Origin: Echinarachnius parma
Lineage: Eukaryota; Echinodermata; Echinoidea; Clypeasteroida; Echinarachniidae
Direction of reading: 5' to 3'
Length of the DNA: 64,000 bases
Assembly: GCA_037951105.1 (NCBI GenBank)
Contig: JBAMJV010010151.1
Coordinates: forward strand, 1-64,000
Positions 21,401 to 35,361 of the stretch are shown here, piece after piece; positions within the stretch are counted from its first letter, which is position 1; every line of letters starts with the position of its first letter. A program made the translations under genes and the position numbers. The notes beneath the pieces were generated by a model. That model had not been told where the DNA came from and searched no databases. It saw only the letters and a list, made by a program, of their open reading frames with translations.

Positions 21401-24400
21401 TCTCTGAATTAATTGGACAGACAAACAAAGACAGTAGAATTTACAAATAGAATCAATCCCCAAACAAACTAACTAGGGTTGAACAGGCAATGCGCATCCC
21501 TGCCCTTTCTTCTTGTTCCAAGTCTATACTTGAACCCAACTTTAATTCATTATTAACCTGTAAGATTTGTGCATCTTGTCAAAACAAAATTACAGTACCT
21601 TCTTCGTTTTCTGGTGATTCTGCTCAAGAGCAGGTCCATATATTTTACAATAAATCCTACTTGTTTGTTTTTCTCCTTTTTTTATTATCGAAAATGTCAG
21701 AAAAAGTCCTTCATTGAAAAATGTATGTATCAAATAATACTTCAGTATACAACAAAAAAACAACAACATGCATAACAATATACATTCCTATAGGCTGATT
21801 TTACTATACTCAATTGTAATTAGTTAAATACAGTTGCCTCTCATTATTACAAACATAGATGACTGTTCGTGTCTTTGCAAACACAATTTCCATATAACAT
21901 TTATATCAGCTATATACACCAGGTTTGCAACAATAAAATATGAAGAACATAAATATGACTTTGTGACCAGAAATGTGTAATTTGTTACTTAACGCAGGAT
22001 TTATTATAATGAAAGTCAAGTGCACTCTTGGCAAAAAAGCTAGTGTGCAACACTGCTAATAGCATAGTGTAACCAAATAAGGGAGAAACAAACAGAGGGA
22101 CAAAACAACAAACATTTGTGGCAGAGTCATCATTAACCAGTCGTGACAAACAATTTATCTCTGAGTCACCTGTTACAAAGTAATGATTCAACTACAGAAG
22201 CATAAACAACAAAAAAGAAAGAAAGTGCGCGGAGGCGTATCAACTTTTATGGTGATCTTGCGAGGCATTATTCCAGTGATCCAGGCTTGTTGTATTAAGT
22301 TTCAAAGCCCACGGGACTGTCCCAACGAAGATAAATGAAAGCAGGATAATACATGGAATTATACATTTCTGAAGGCCTTCCCTCTGAAAAATCCTCTGGA
22401 TGTAACAAACGATGACAAGTTGCATACATAATGGAGTAGCAAGAACAAAGAAAACACAACATAAATCATGCAATGGCCATTTTTTCTAATCCTTTTTATC
22501 TTTCTTCCCACCCAAGATTACTTTTCCTCCTCCTCCGCATCTCTAAACTCTGTTTCACCTCCATGAAGCCTTGAGAAAAATAATATCCAGTAAGAGAAAG
22601 TCCACCAATGAGTTACAATCAATGACTCCCAAATATAAGAAGGGCTTGTTTCTAATGGCTTTTCCCACAAAAAAAACAACATACAATAAGACATTTCAAA
22701 CAATAGAGTAAAAATCTTTCTTCCCGTATTATTATAACCTCCACCTACTGTACTCCTCCTCATTTCTCCACTCTGTTTCACCTCTGCAAAGCCTTGTGAA
22801 AAATAATATCTAAAGAGAGCAACATCCACTAATGAGTTACAAAGAATGAATACAAATGCAAGAAGCATTTGCTTCAAGCTCTTGATACTACTACTACTGT
22901 ACCATACCCTGTGGATATTGGTCTGTGTTTGTACAATCGCACATTTACAGGTTTTAAAAACACATACAATTTTTTCAATTATGTCATCAGAAAACACACA
23001 GTATACGTTCAGGTGCAAATGAATCCAAAATAAAATGATTTGACAGGTTACAATCATAAAGAATTATTTAATCTTTATTTTCTCAGGTATCAAAATACAG
23101 AGCAAATTAATTGTGTTTACAGAACAATTAAATACAATGCAAGCTTTAAATGAGCTCAGAAGAGCCAAATCTAGCACAGGCAAATTAGTTATAGATATAT
23201 TTTAGCCTTTAACTTTCTTTTATGTGGTTTCTTGAATAGGCCTTAAATTAACATCCAACGGCTAATTATGACAGCTTTATTCAGGATTTCAAGATAAGAA
23301 AATTATCTAAACTTTAAATTAAAAAGACTCAGGGTGACAAAGAGAAGACCTTCCATGAATTAATTGTCACCAAGAGTGACATTTTGAGAAAAAACATAAA
23401 TGAGTTATACTATCAAATATCATTCAATGTGAAATGTAATTAATTACACTTTGATGGTGTGCTTACAATTCATACATCTTGAAAAACCACAGAGAATGCA
23501 ATTCTTTAATTTCAGCTTGACAAAAGGGAGATTGCTTTTGTTAAAAATGTTGTTGTACTCAACAGCAAGATGATTGACAATGACAAAAAAAAATGTGTAA
23601 TTAAAATTAAATTGCATTTTTTTTAACGAAAGCTCTATTTCTTGTTTTTCCTTTTTAATTTCACTCAATCAGTTGGATGACAAAACCACAAGGAAGGGAA
23701 TCCTTGGATTTAGATGTGAAGAAAATAAAATGAAAGAAAGAAGAGTAAAAACAGACAGGGTGAAAGAAGACAAAAATAGAAAAAAGTAAAGAAAATAAAA
23801 GGAACGAAGGAAAAGTAGAGTAAAAGAAGACAGAAATAGAAAAGGAAAATAAAAGGGAAAAGAAAAGAAAAGTATATAGCAAGAAAAAAAAAAAAATGTA
23901 AAAAAAGGTAGAAAAAAAATGTAATTGTCACGTAGCCATCAGTCCTTGTCCCTAACCAAAAGATGAGATCTCCAGTGATCGACCACCTCTCCGTCCTTGG
24001 GCCATCTCTTCCTTCATCCTTCTTCCTTCATCATGAGTGAAGCAGAGAATTGTGAGGCGATGAGAGGCTGCGAGAAATGATCACCGGCCTCGCCGTGATT
24101 GGCCCATCTGGCAGGCATCTGGTTTGCGCATCAGCAGCGTCAAATCCCCGGCCGTCACTCGACAAAGCCTAAGCGGCGCTGCGATTTGCTGCATTCTCAG
24201 AGCGTGATGCCTGCAAATCTCATTCCTTCCTGGTTAAAGGGGCCTGTGCTCGACACAATCTGCAACATAGCATTTTTTCACACGCAGGGAGAAAGGGAAA
24301 GGGGGAAAAGATACAAGGAAAGTGTATTAAATTCCCATGCATATTATTCTATTTCACTAGGTTTTGGCTGATTTATATGTGATGGAATGACATACAAAAG

Positions 24401-25665
24401 AGACAAGAAAACAAAAATCATCTTGTATAAATCCCAACATGCAAGAATAACTGTATTTACTGCAAAAAAACATTTTCTCTATAACACTTACACTCAAATT
24501 ACAAAATGAACAATCACACAATTATTTGTTTGATTGGTAAGAAAATGTAATCATAGAACCATTGCAATTTGATTTCATATGAAAATTGTAAGTATACCGG
24601 TAAAACATATCTGAATATCTCATAAACTCATATTACAAATAGAACAATTACATATTAATTTGCTTGATTGGTAAAAAAAATAGAAACCATTGTAATTTAA
24701 TTCTAAACGGAAAATGCCTCCAGGCCATAAAAGTGTTTTAAGCTCTAACTAGTCTTTTCATCCCTAAATATCCACACTATGGTTTGCACAATACAACTTT
24801 GCTTGCTTAGAAAGAAAATTAATCAGGAAGATCAATGCAAACCACACTGTATATGCCTTCAAGCAGTTTTTGTTTTCTCTTTGAAATCCTTTTTATCCAT
24901 AACGATTTTGTATTAATTCCTCTGAATCCTTTTTATTCATACCGAAGATCATTTCTCTGATTGGGAGATTTTGGTTGGAGAATTAATAATGGAGATTACC
25001 ATAATCGCATCAGGAAAATACCACCATGTATCTTACTCAGAATCTCCACCATAACTATTTGCCCGAGAGTTGATCTAACCTGTACAATTGCCTTCTGGTA
25101 CTTATTTCTTCTCTTTAAAGGGATACAGTAACTTTGTTGACATGTGCAAAAATGTATTTCTTCTCTGCTACTACAACTATGAATTCCATTATAACTGTTG
25201 TGATGTAATGGAATGAACCAATTGAAAATTATCTGGGCAGTTGAGAAAGAAAATTGGCCTAAATCACCTTTTCTACTCCAGAGATAATCACACATGTTCA
25301 AAGTTTGGTAAATAATTATCATCTTAACAAGTTGCCATCACATACAGAATGCTCCGACCTACAAGATCACACGCAGAACTCAATTTAGCCAAATATTGAA
25401 TCAACTCTTACCTGATGACTTACATGAATTCTTCACAGACTAAATCCAAAGTATTTTTATGACAAGTCTCATATGGTTTAAACTTTCCTGCAAATGCCTT
25501 TAAAAACATAAACAAATTCTCCCAGCTGATGCGATTATATGCAAGCCATAAAATATTCTCCGAATCTCTTTCATAACTAGAATGTGTTTGTTCAATTGGT
25601 GTAAAGGGAATTAGTCTTACCTGTTTATGCCGCTAAGCCACAATCTCATCTTCCGGCGGTGGCGA
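18334..25665. other. Spacer between tRNA cluster region and MRPS11, no recognised gene
   Basis: Mostly unique AT-rich sequence. A GC-richer block at 19321-19640 has a 90-codon plus-strand frame without a known domain, and AATAAA-like strings follow near 19996. 22518-23057 holds the longest unexplained frame (179 codons, minus strand). 23690-23920 is purine-rich. 24060-24260 is a GC-rich island without a convincing frame, perhaps a conserved regulatory element. Confidence 0.5.
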
Positions 25666-28600
25666 TTATCTGCGAGCCTTCCGTGGCCGACAGCCGTTGT
25701 GCGGCACCGGGGTGTTGTCCGTTATCGAGATGATTTCCAGACCTCCCATCTGAAGTCCTTTGATCGCCGTCTGTCGATGGATGTAATAATTACGATATAA
25801 ATCATACTGATATCAAACAAATTTATCAATACTAAGGATCTCGATAATGAACACGATTTCGTGAGAACGAAAAAGGGACGTAGGTACATACGTGCAGACG
25901 GATAGACAGACAGGCGACAACTTCGCTGGTGGAGGCATAAAAACATTATCAACCCGTCAAAGCCAATTTGATTTTGCTATAACGTGCACTCTCCATAAAA
26001 CCAAGCCCGAGTGTTTTTGACACTAGTCCTGAACAGTTTACCACATTTTGGACTGGTCCCGAGAATACTCTGGCTTTGGTTTATGTAGAATGCATGACAT
26101 CATTCCAAAATCAAAAGTATCGAGTTGGTTAAAAACACTAGAAACCACAATGAAGTGTCTGAAGCCATCGTCCTGTTCTACGTTCAAGCCAAGTTCCAAG
26201 CAATCTCTCTCCTACGATTGTACCACCTTGTTTGATCAACTCGCTATTCTTCACTTCATCCACACCGGACTAGTTCCGAAAGATACTCTGGCATGGGTCT
26301 ATGAAGAATGCATCTTATATACAAATATCGAAGTCTTGAACAGGGTAATCCCCTAATTGCACTGAAAGGTATTTTAAGACTAAATGATTAACTACTAGAC
26401 GACTAGTACCCAAAATAATCTGGCTGGGGTCTATGAAGAACGCATGTTATACGCAAACTGCACAGCGTGGAATGGGTTAAACTGTTATGTATCACCAACT
26501 GGAAAGGATCTCTTCTGAGATGAGAGGACGCAAATAAAACAGGATAGCCTGGGTTTTATCACATCAAATGAGGAACAGGTCTTGAATCCTCACAAATCGT
26601 TTTCACTTTATTACAAACCAGGATATTTCGCAATCTTCTAAATTTGGCAATAGGAGTTTGAAAGCTATTTATATAACAATTATTTCAATTATATCAATAT
26701 CCAATTAGTTTTGTCCCTAATGAGTTATAATGATCACTATTGTTTTTGTTTTGATTATACATTGTGTGTTTCTTTTATTTAAGGGGGGGGGGGGGTAACT
26801 TTAAATAACAAACTGAAATACAGTGGACCCTTAGTATAGTCAGGGTGTTACACCAGCAAACTTAACTTGTTAAAGTGGGTTTTGTTATATCAGAGTGCTT
26901 TATGAAGAGGTTCCACTTTATTACTAGCATTTCAATCTGGGATGCAAGAATGTTTGTCACATGAATGCTACCCTACCTGCCTGCCCGGTCCGATGCCTTT
27001 GATGACCACTCGCACCATGTTCATCCCCTTATCAAGAGCCTTCTGTTTCCGTGGCAACCAACATCAAAGTCAATGCACGGCACAGATGAGAAGCACGGCA
27101 GAGCATAATGGAAAGAAAGAAAAAAGGAGACAAATTACAATTTAAATTTCGAACACATTAATCAATTATTCTAAATTCCTTATTTTTAAATCACACAGAC
27201 CAACATTCATGTCTGATTGAAACACAAAACTAGTACAGTGGAGCCTCTTTATAATGAGCTTTGTTATTCACAAGTCCAGGTTCTATGTTTATTATTTCAT
27301 GGTTTTAAGCCCTGATTACAACAAAAAAAATAAATAAAAAGGTAAGATACAAACGGGTATAGAAGTGCAATCAATATAGGGGAGTGGGGAGTGGGAAAAT
27401 AGTTTAATGAATTCAATTGAATGATTATTAAAAGTTCATCACTTCAATTATATACAGTACTCCGATCTGAAATATGACTGGAGATTGGCTGATTTTAACA
27501 ACTGGTCAATGAAATGAATTTAAATGAACAGCTATCAAAAATTTATGAGCTAAATACTGAATTAATTCAAGTAAAGATGGACTGATACCAACTGCACTAG
27601 TTCATGAATATCAATGTACTGCTCTATTAAAAATTCATCACTTTAAAAATAACCTCATTCCATGGATTGCATTCAAAATAAAATGTTCACTTCAAATTGA
27701 AAACAAAATAAAATAAAATGAGCTCCATCATTAGCACTAATATTAGCTGGCAGTCAGGGAATCCATGCCTGATCCCCAAAATACTTGGCTAAGGTCTATG
27801 AGAATGAATGTTATAATATACCAAAATCAAATTCAAGGTATCCCATTGCCTACTGAAACCTCGTAGGTCCTGTATCTTATCTATGGGGATAGCAAAATCC
27901 AGCAGGGAACAGGTCTATATGTGATGCCATTTTTATCTAATTTACAAAGTCAACACATTTTCCTGATAATAATGCCATCCTGAGGTACCTGTACTGTTTT
28001 TCAGAGGAGAATCATCTAAATCATTTCATAAAATTGCACTTTTTTCAATCAGCCACACATTTTAATAACATTTAAGAGATAAATTAAATTGGTAAAACCC
28101 CAAGGGGATAACTGGGATGGTTTTGATTGAGCACCCCCCCCCCCCCACCTCTCCCTCTTTCCCTCCCCTCCCCACACCACCGATTTATAACGAGGTAATG
28201 ATAACTTGGGGTGCTTAAATGTCAATTCATGTGGATTGTTGCTCAATTGCATTAACTCCGCAGCTTTATTCATGAAAGAGAATTCTGAAAGAGCAGCTCA
28301 GAATTTCATATTGGCAAATTGACTTCCTAAGTTAATACACACAGCACACTTTACAAAGGATGGAACTCATGAATAAATGCACAAATAGCCTCTAAAATAA
28401 ATTTGATACTTTTATTATATTTTTGGAAACGGCTTTAGAAACATCTAAAATTCATGAAGGAAAATCCTTGACAAAGATTGAATTCATGAATAAATGTGCG
28501 AAGCTCTTTTAAATTCAGTTGGATGCTGTAGTATCATTTTCAACACAACAGCTAAAATATCCGGTTTACTTTGTATGGACAATTAATGCCTCTATTCGGC

Positions 28601-29041
28601 AATAAAAAGTAAAAGAATTATACAAATATTGTAATAAATAAACTGACAAATTTCTTGGAAAATTAATTCCACAATATTACAAATATAAAAATTATCTAAA
28701 TCACTCCAAAACCAAGGATTTATAATTTGATTGAAAATTATACCAGTGAGTGAAAAAAAACATGAATTCATCATTTTAATTCTCGTCCGGGAGAGGGTAA
28801 TAAAACAAATTGAAGAGAAAATTGAAAGCTCTTTCGTATTATTTATCGGACGATGGAAAATTGTAGGTACAATGAAGTGATTAGCCCAATTGACAATTTG
28901 ACTTGGATTATTGCTTGCACGATTGGGGTAATTGGCAGTAAAAAGGATATATTGTCATAAAATCTATCGATGAGTCATGCACAGGGAAAACAACAATCAT
29001 TTATTTATTTGTTTTTGTTTTGTATTTGTGTTTTTTTTTTC

Positions 29042-29072
<31 letters not shown>

Positions 29073-32000
29073 GCTTATTTTTAAGCTCACATACATGAAT
29101 ATTGCGCTGTAAAAAATGTTTTCCATTGAGCTATATATGCAAATTTACTCTTTTATGATTTTCTGGGGCTCTTCGTAGCATTTATGAGGCTAAATCACCT
29201 GGAGCCCCCTTGTATTTATACACTGTTCATGCATGCACAAATATCGGGCAGCTACATGTATTACCCCATTAATGACTAGGCTAGAGGTACAATGTACACT
29301 GTATGTTGGGTAGGGGTCTAGGAAAAATATGCATTATCCCATAACACGCCTTGATAATATAAGTTTTTGCTTCATTTTTGCCTGAATCTTTCATATAATA
29401 TATCTAAAAATATACATGTATGCTGTATTTTATGATGGACTATTTTTTTTTAATGTCCATAATGACTTTTTCTTGTCTTTTGACATTTCCATTTCTCATT
29501 CTAACAACTCCTATATTGCAAAATAATTGCATACATAGCAGTTGTTTTGTCAATTGACTATTTGTCAGCCTTCTATTATTCACCCCAATTTCAAGAAGTT
29601 GTTTTCGTAAATAAATTATTTGATAGTGTTTTATCATTAACCCCTTGAAGTTGGAGAGCACAGATACATGTACATCACTGGGCAGTAATATACTGAGAAA
29701 AAACCTACTACACCAAAATGAAACGGTATTCAAAGGATTAAATGCACAGCATTTCTTTCCAAAGGCACTGCTTTTCAAAGGCCACTGCTGTTGAATGCTG
29801 CCTACAGCTTTTTCACTTACGGTGGCAGCTGCAATGCCAGCTGTTTGTGCAGCGATGGCGGTTCCCTTCTTGGCATTCTTGAAGCCTTCTGTTCCCTGCA
29901 CAAAGATACAAACATAAATAAACATTGAAATAAATAACAATAACAACAACAACAACAACAATAATAGCCATTGAGGAGTCAGGCTTGACTTAAGATAAGT
30001 AGAATTTGGAGGATGTGCATCATATCAAAATTGTATCTCCTCTATTGGTAAAGCCCCTTCAGGCCTTGCCCACCCCCCCCCCCCCCCCCTCCCTCCCTCC
30101 CTCCCTCCCTCCCCCCCCCCCCCCCAAACAAAAAATATAAATAAATAAAATAACATTTTAAAATACAAATAAATAAATAAAACAAAATCATGGGCTAGGC
30201 CTCGAATGCATGTTATACCAAAAACAAATCATCTTGAATGGGTTTAAATTCTAGAAACTTCTTTCCATATGGAAGACCCCTCCTGTTATCTGTCCAACAA
30301 AAACATCACTACATGTATGTAAATAGGCCAGTGAATATCAGCAATTACCAACACAGTCAATATCAAATGCACAACCATTCCTACTGCCTACTCCAGTATT
30401 ATGCACACGTTTTAAGTTTTTTACGTGGTCAATCCAGAATTGCAAATGATCTATCACTCGATATCTGCCAGCAATGCCTTTCAGAAAACTGTGTCGTTGA
30501 AAGGCAAACACAATGAAGGGTGTCATTTGAGTAGTTATAATGAAAATAAGGATTGCAACCTACTGTAAACGTTGTTATTTTCGCAAGATTAATATTTTGC
30601 GCTGAGAGATACAAAAACACATTCGCGAGTTTTTAATTTTGCGGCCGAGCAAGTGTTGAACATGCATTGCAAATCGCGCATTTATATTCGTGGGTTTTAA
30701 TATTTGCTGACGGCGACTTCAGCGCAAAATCCGCAAAAATTACCGCACCACGAACATTACCACATTTACAGTAGTCAATAACTTAGTCTGTGCTATCTGA
30801 ACTATAAATATAAAGGTTTGTTATATGATGGAGACATCGTCAAGTTGATCCAATTTAATTGCTTTCATAATATAAAAGAAATCATCTTACATTTAATACA
30901 CCCATATAATTTCCAAATAAGTCCAATATGGATCATATCTAGTCTGGTTGGGGTATATTCTGGCTTCCATATGGTTGACAACACCCTGTACACACCAGTC
31001 ATACAGCCAGAGCCCTTTCAACGTAATTAATGTCAGGGGGAAAAAATACTACCTTGCTGTACGCACAACAGAGTCCAAAAACCTATCTAATTACTTAACG
31101 GTTGGGACGATCTAGCCGGTAAAAAACAATATGCAACCAACCCGCAAACCCATTAATACATTTGTTGGGCAGTTGACGTAGCTTCAGTTATAAATCGTGC
31201 ACAATTCGCCTGGCTTTTTGCTTTAAAAAAAAAAATTCATTGGGGAAATATTGCGTGCCGTGCCTTACATAATGCACTGCACACAAACAAGCCCAGTACG
31301 AGGGTGCAATTTGCGTGGCTTTTTACATAAATGCATGCTCTGCATACAAAAAAGCTAAGGACGGACCATCACGTTGGACGTTGCGTGGCCATAAAAAGTG
31401 TGCGTGCGGTACACCGCCCATTCAGCTTCGCACGTACACTATTCCCCGACCCCATTTACTCTCTCTTCTCTTTATGTTCTCTTATTACGAGCAGCAGAAT
31501 GAATTAACCTAGTTACAAATGTAGGTTTAGGGAATACATGTACATGGGAGAGGAAGTATAGAATGGACTTGAAAAATATCTCATATTTTCATATTCTCGA
31601 CTCTAGGGCAGTGGATTTCTGGCTCGAGGCTGAGCCTCTCCTCTCCCGGGAGAAGATTTAACCCTTTAAAGACAATTTGACTTTGGCATTACACTCTATC
31701 TCAATAGACTCAGTGTGAGATATATAAATCAGGGAAACCATCCTCAATGGTATATAAGTCAAATCCAAACTACAAGCAATCTTGTGTGCAGGGCAATTTT
31801 AAAACTGTAATCAGAGTAATGAACGGACTGCTGAAATGAATTAAAACTATTTCCCATATGCAATAATATAGGTTAAATTTCAGAATACTTGCTGAATGTG
31901 GTAACACATTAATTCAGTATCTTCCAAACTATAAACATATACATATCACATTTCTACAACTTCAAAAATGAACAAAACAAGTTGCTGAAATCAAATTGCT

Positions 32001-33279
32001 ATACTTACACATGATGTCCTGGTAACTGTGATTCCTATTTCATGTTGAAAGAGAAGAGGAAAAGAAAAAAATGAAAAATTACAATCTTGGTATGAATCCA
32101 AAAGGGTTGGCAGAATTATATCGTTATCATTCTGAGATCAGATTGTCAAGGTAAATGATCCATGCTATCTCAGACATTTGTTTTTTATCATATTAATTGG
32201 ATTGAAGCAAATATCTTAAACATGGATAAATTGGAAAATGGAAAATGTTTGTGACACTTCATTAAGTATACTGTACATCTGACAAGTGGAAAGAAGAAAA
32301 TGAATCCTTGCAAACAAACAACTAATAATAATATTATTTTTCCTATCGAATGGCTCTATTAAATATATCCTTCACCATACTCAAAATGCTAAAATTAGAC
32401 TTACAAGAAAATAAATGTTCAAGTATACATCAAGAGACATGGACAGTTCGACTAACGAGATAAGTAACAGCGTCATCACCAAAGATTAACATGGCTTTCA
32501 AAATGTCAGTGTAACCTTTCGGATAAAGTCAAAAGCACAGAGGAGAAAAGGGGAAGGATTTATGGTGTGGGGTGGGCCGTGGGCAAATCATTACATCGTT
32601 TCTGCTGATGGAGGGAAAAATATTGCCCCAAAATAACAACAGTGGTATCAAAGATGAGGCTAATTTGAGACACGCTCCTAGCAAAATATGACAACGTAGA
32701 AAAAATGGAAATAATATTGGTTATGCTGGAAAACAAGCCGAGGTCGCCTCATTAATCGTCTCCTTTTTGGAACATCTTGGCGTGGGAGTTATTAATCCTT
32801 CTGTGACCGTCAGGAATACATTCACACATTCTAGTGCAACGCTTTTCTAAGGGAGTGAAAGGTCCTGTACTGGAAGGGTTTATGGAAACTTGACACCTGA
32901 GCCCTTTTGTTTTTTGAATGGTGGGCTAACACCCTCTTGACCCATTCAGGACTGCCCCCCCCCCCCCCCCCCACCCTCACCCACCTCCGAAAGCTTGTGC
33001 TGTGTCCTATGAAGAATACATTTTTATACTGAAATCAAATTATCTCAAATTGATAAACCCTCATATTAAAACAAGTTGAATTAATGTTCCACATTACAAC
33101 ACAAGCAACATTAAACTAATGTACCACATTACAACAGAAGCAGCAATTTACCTTTGTGGTCCGCAACACTGACGTGTGTGTTGTTGTAGGTTGCCTTGAT
33201 GTGGACGATGGCCAACTCGTTGAAAGGAACGCCATTGAAGACCAGAGAATCAGTGGTGGATGGAGCTATGAAGGCCTTC
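25666..33279 (-). CDS. MRPS11: Mitochondrial small-subunit ribosomal protein uS11m, 3' exons
   Basis: Five minus-strand exons encode the whole S11 domain: 33279-33152, 32034-32009 (26-bp microexon), 29895-29821, 27042-26977 and 25770-25666. Phases join cleanly (1 + 399 bases, 132 codons and stop TAA). Recognisable stretches in order are [18 protein letters not shown], then [20 protein letters not shown], then [12 protein letters not shown], then the C-terminal signature [19 protein letters not shown]. This tail, with its basic end, is near-identical to bacterial and mitochondrial S11. Known role: the protein binds small-subunit rRNA on the platform of the mitoribosome. The first exon here begins with one base of a split codon, so at least one upstream exon with start codon and mitochondrial targeting peptide lies above 33279. 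I could not identify it. Introns hold diverged repeats and one MITE. The family call is very secure; the gene is partial only in my annotation. Confidence 0.95.
27760..27860. repeat. Copy of a diverged dispersed repeat (ggtctatgaagaatgcat family)
   Basis: Contains tggctaaggtctatgagaatg followed by ttataccaaaatcaaat-like sequence. Related blocks occur near 26080, 26290, 26440, 30190, 33000 and, inverted, 25970 and 54670. Non-coding and heavily diverged. Confidence 0.45.
30561..30773. mobile_element. MITE with TACTGTAAA ends in an MRPS11 intron
   Basis: Left TACTGTAAACG and right complement TTTACAGTA. The subterminal parts also pair (gtggtaatgttcgtg-like), with CG-rich inner motifs such as ttttgcgctga and cagcgcaaaat. 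About 213 bp, no coding. Confidence 0.7.
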
Positions 33280-33429
33280 CTGCAATGGAGTAAACAAACA
33301 CAAACAATTCTGGTTAATATGGAATAAATGACAATGTAATAAAGTATAAAACAAACACATGAAACAACAACTGAATAATGTGGAATAAATGATAATGATA
33401 GAAAGAGCAATAATCAGTACATGTACATG

Positions 33430-33675
33430 ACAGAGCTTTCAAGCAAAAGGCGCTAAATCCACCTTTTCAACTTCCGAGGAAAACGGGTTTCTTTGTCCCA
33501 CTTTGTATGTGCCTATGGGAATATAAAAATTGAACTTTCTATATTTGGATTTTGAGTGAGTTATTTGTTGTAAAATGTGGATTCATAGATAGCTACGTAG
33601 ATTATACATGTAGATATATCGTTAACTCAATTTTTATGGAAAGTGGATTTAGCGCCTTTTGGAAGCGAGCTCTGT
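33430..33675. mobile_element. MITE with ACAGAGCTTTCAAGC ends, directly upstream of the first visible MRPS11 exon
   Basis: Left end ACAGAGCTTTCAAGCAAAAG continues into gcgctaaatccac. The right end is its near complement, ending gcgccttttggaagcgagctctgt. About 246 bp, TIR about 33 bp. No coding. Confidence 0.75.
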
Positions 33676-33939
33676 ATATACCTGCCTGCAATTTAATAAT
33701 TCAGAACAGATAAAGTGTGGAAGATGGAACTACAAATTATACAAAAAAGGTAGAGAAAATCAGGGATTTCAATCACTATACTTTTTCATCAAGCAAACCC
33801 AATAGTTCTTTTTGTCAAACTGAACAAGTATTACACTTGATATACTGTACATTTTATAGCTCTTTAAGTCGTTTTGTTTCAATAGAGGGGGCTATGCATC
33901 CTTGTATGATGTATCAACAAGCTAATATTGTTTGGAAGT

Positions 33940-34700
33940 TCCTTGTAGCTGGTATCATACTTATTTTATCAGCAAAAATCTTTAGGAAATACCATCCAAC
34001 TATATTTGGAAAGGTCCAGGAATTAGTTTGCCAAATGACATGGAATCCAACCATCATAACTTTGACTATGTTAGACCAAAATAACCTGCTAAGCGGACAC
34101 AACAAAACTATGTTTTTGTTTCTTTTTAAGGAAATACCCTCTGACCATATCTGGAATGTCCTGGAATTAGTTCACCAAATGACAATAAATCCAACCATCA
34201 TATAATAACTATGACTATGTAATGTTAGACCAAAATAACCTGCTAACCGGACACAACAAAACTGTGTATATTCACAATTAGCAATACAATAATAAAGTGG
34301 TATCATACTTATTTTATTAGCCACAATTTTTAAGGAAAAACCCTCAGACTATATCTGGAAAGGTCCTGGACATAGGTTGCCAAATGACAAGAAATCCATA
34401 TAATTACTATGACTATGTTAGACCAAATTAACCTGCTAACCGGACACAACAAAACTATGTATATTCTCAATACAATAATAAAGTGGTATCATAATCATTT
34501 TATCAGCAACAATTTTTAAGGAACTACCCTCCGACTATATCTGGAAAGGTCCTGGACTCAGATTGCTAAGTGGCAATAAATCCAACCATAATAAAATTAC
34601 TATGACTATGTTAGACCAAAATAACCTGCTAACCGGACACAACAAAACTGTGTATATTCTCAATTAGCAACACAACAGTAAAGTGCTAAACATCCTGGTT
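33940..34700 (+). repeat. About 193-bp tandem repeat, four units
   Basis: The string agaccaaaataacctgctaa recurs at about 34073, 34227, 34420 and 34613 (steps 154, 193, 193). Each is preceded by tatatctggaaaggtcctgg-like sequence and followed by cggacacaacaaaact. A 162-codon frame at 33717-34205 runs through it but is repeat-derived. Confidence 0.85.
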
Positions 34701-35194
34701 TTACTTCGGTAGTCAATTACTATTTAAATAGCGTTGAATCAACTTGAATGTCAACATATAATAGTTCATATCCCGGATCCCAACTTTCACTCTCTATCAT
34801 CCTTGCCGCATCTATTGAATCGTTGAGCTGCGGTCACAATAATTGCAATCAATGACAATCCCAATAAAGCATGGACTATAAATGACTTTGAGTGTTGAAC
34901 CGAAACATAATTGGCATTATATCCAAATCATTTGTAGATTTCAAAATGAGATGACAAAAAGGAAATAAAACCTAGATCATAGATGATCTTCAAAGGTCAC
35001 CCAGGGGAAACAGAAACACAGCAAAGGGGTCTTCTTATTAAGCAGGTGATCTCCATGGACAGTTTTATTCAAACTTGCAAAGTGTTCCTATTAAGGAAAT
35101 CAACAGTTCTGACCCGTCTTAATCCAATATAGACCATTTGATTTGTGTATTCTCCGTTGATTGTCCCCAGCCCAGACCAGCAAGGACCAGTCCC

Positions 35195-35361
35195 GGGTCC
35201 CGTTGCAGAAAGAGTTGCAATCAATTGTAAAGTTGCAATTAATTGTAAGTCCGATCATGTGACCAAATGCGCACATCTGATTGGTTCAAATGCGCAAATT
35301 TCCTGACTTGCAATTGATTGCAACTTTGCAATCGATTGCATCTCTTTCTGCAATGGGACCC
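35195..35361 (+). mobile_element. MITE with GGGTCCCGTTGCA ends (copy 2 of 3)
   Basis: Ends GGGTCCCGTTGCAGAAAGAG and the near complement CTCTTTCTGCAATGGGACCC. The inside carries ctgattggtt in the same orientation as the 8556 copy. Non-coding. Confidence 0.8.

Noticed and set aside
29440..29961. 173-codon minus-strand frame as an independent gene
   Set aside because: Only the 25 codons at 29821-29895 are MRPS11 exon; the rest is intron read-through after a GTAAGT donor.
33717..34205. 162-codon plus-strand frame
   Set aside because: It runs through a 193-bp tandem repeat and repeats its own peptide words; no domain or splice context.
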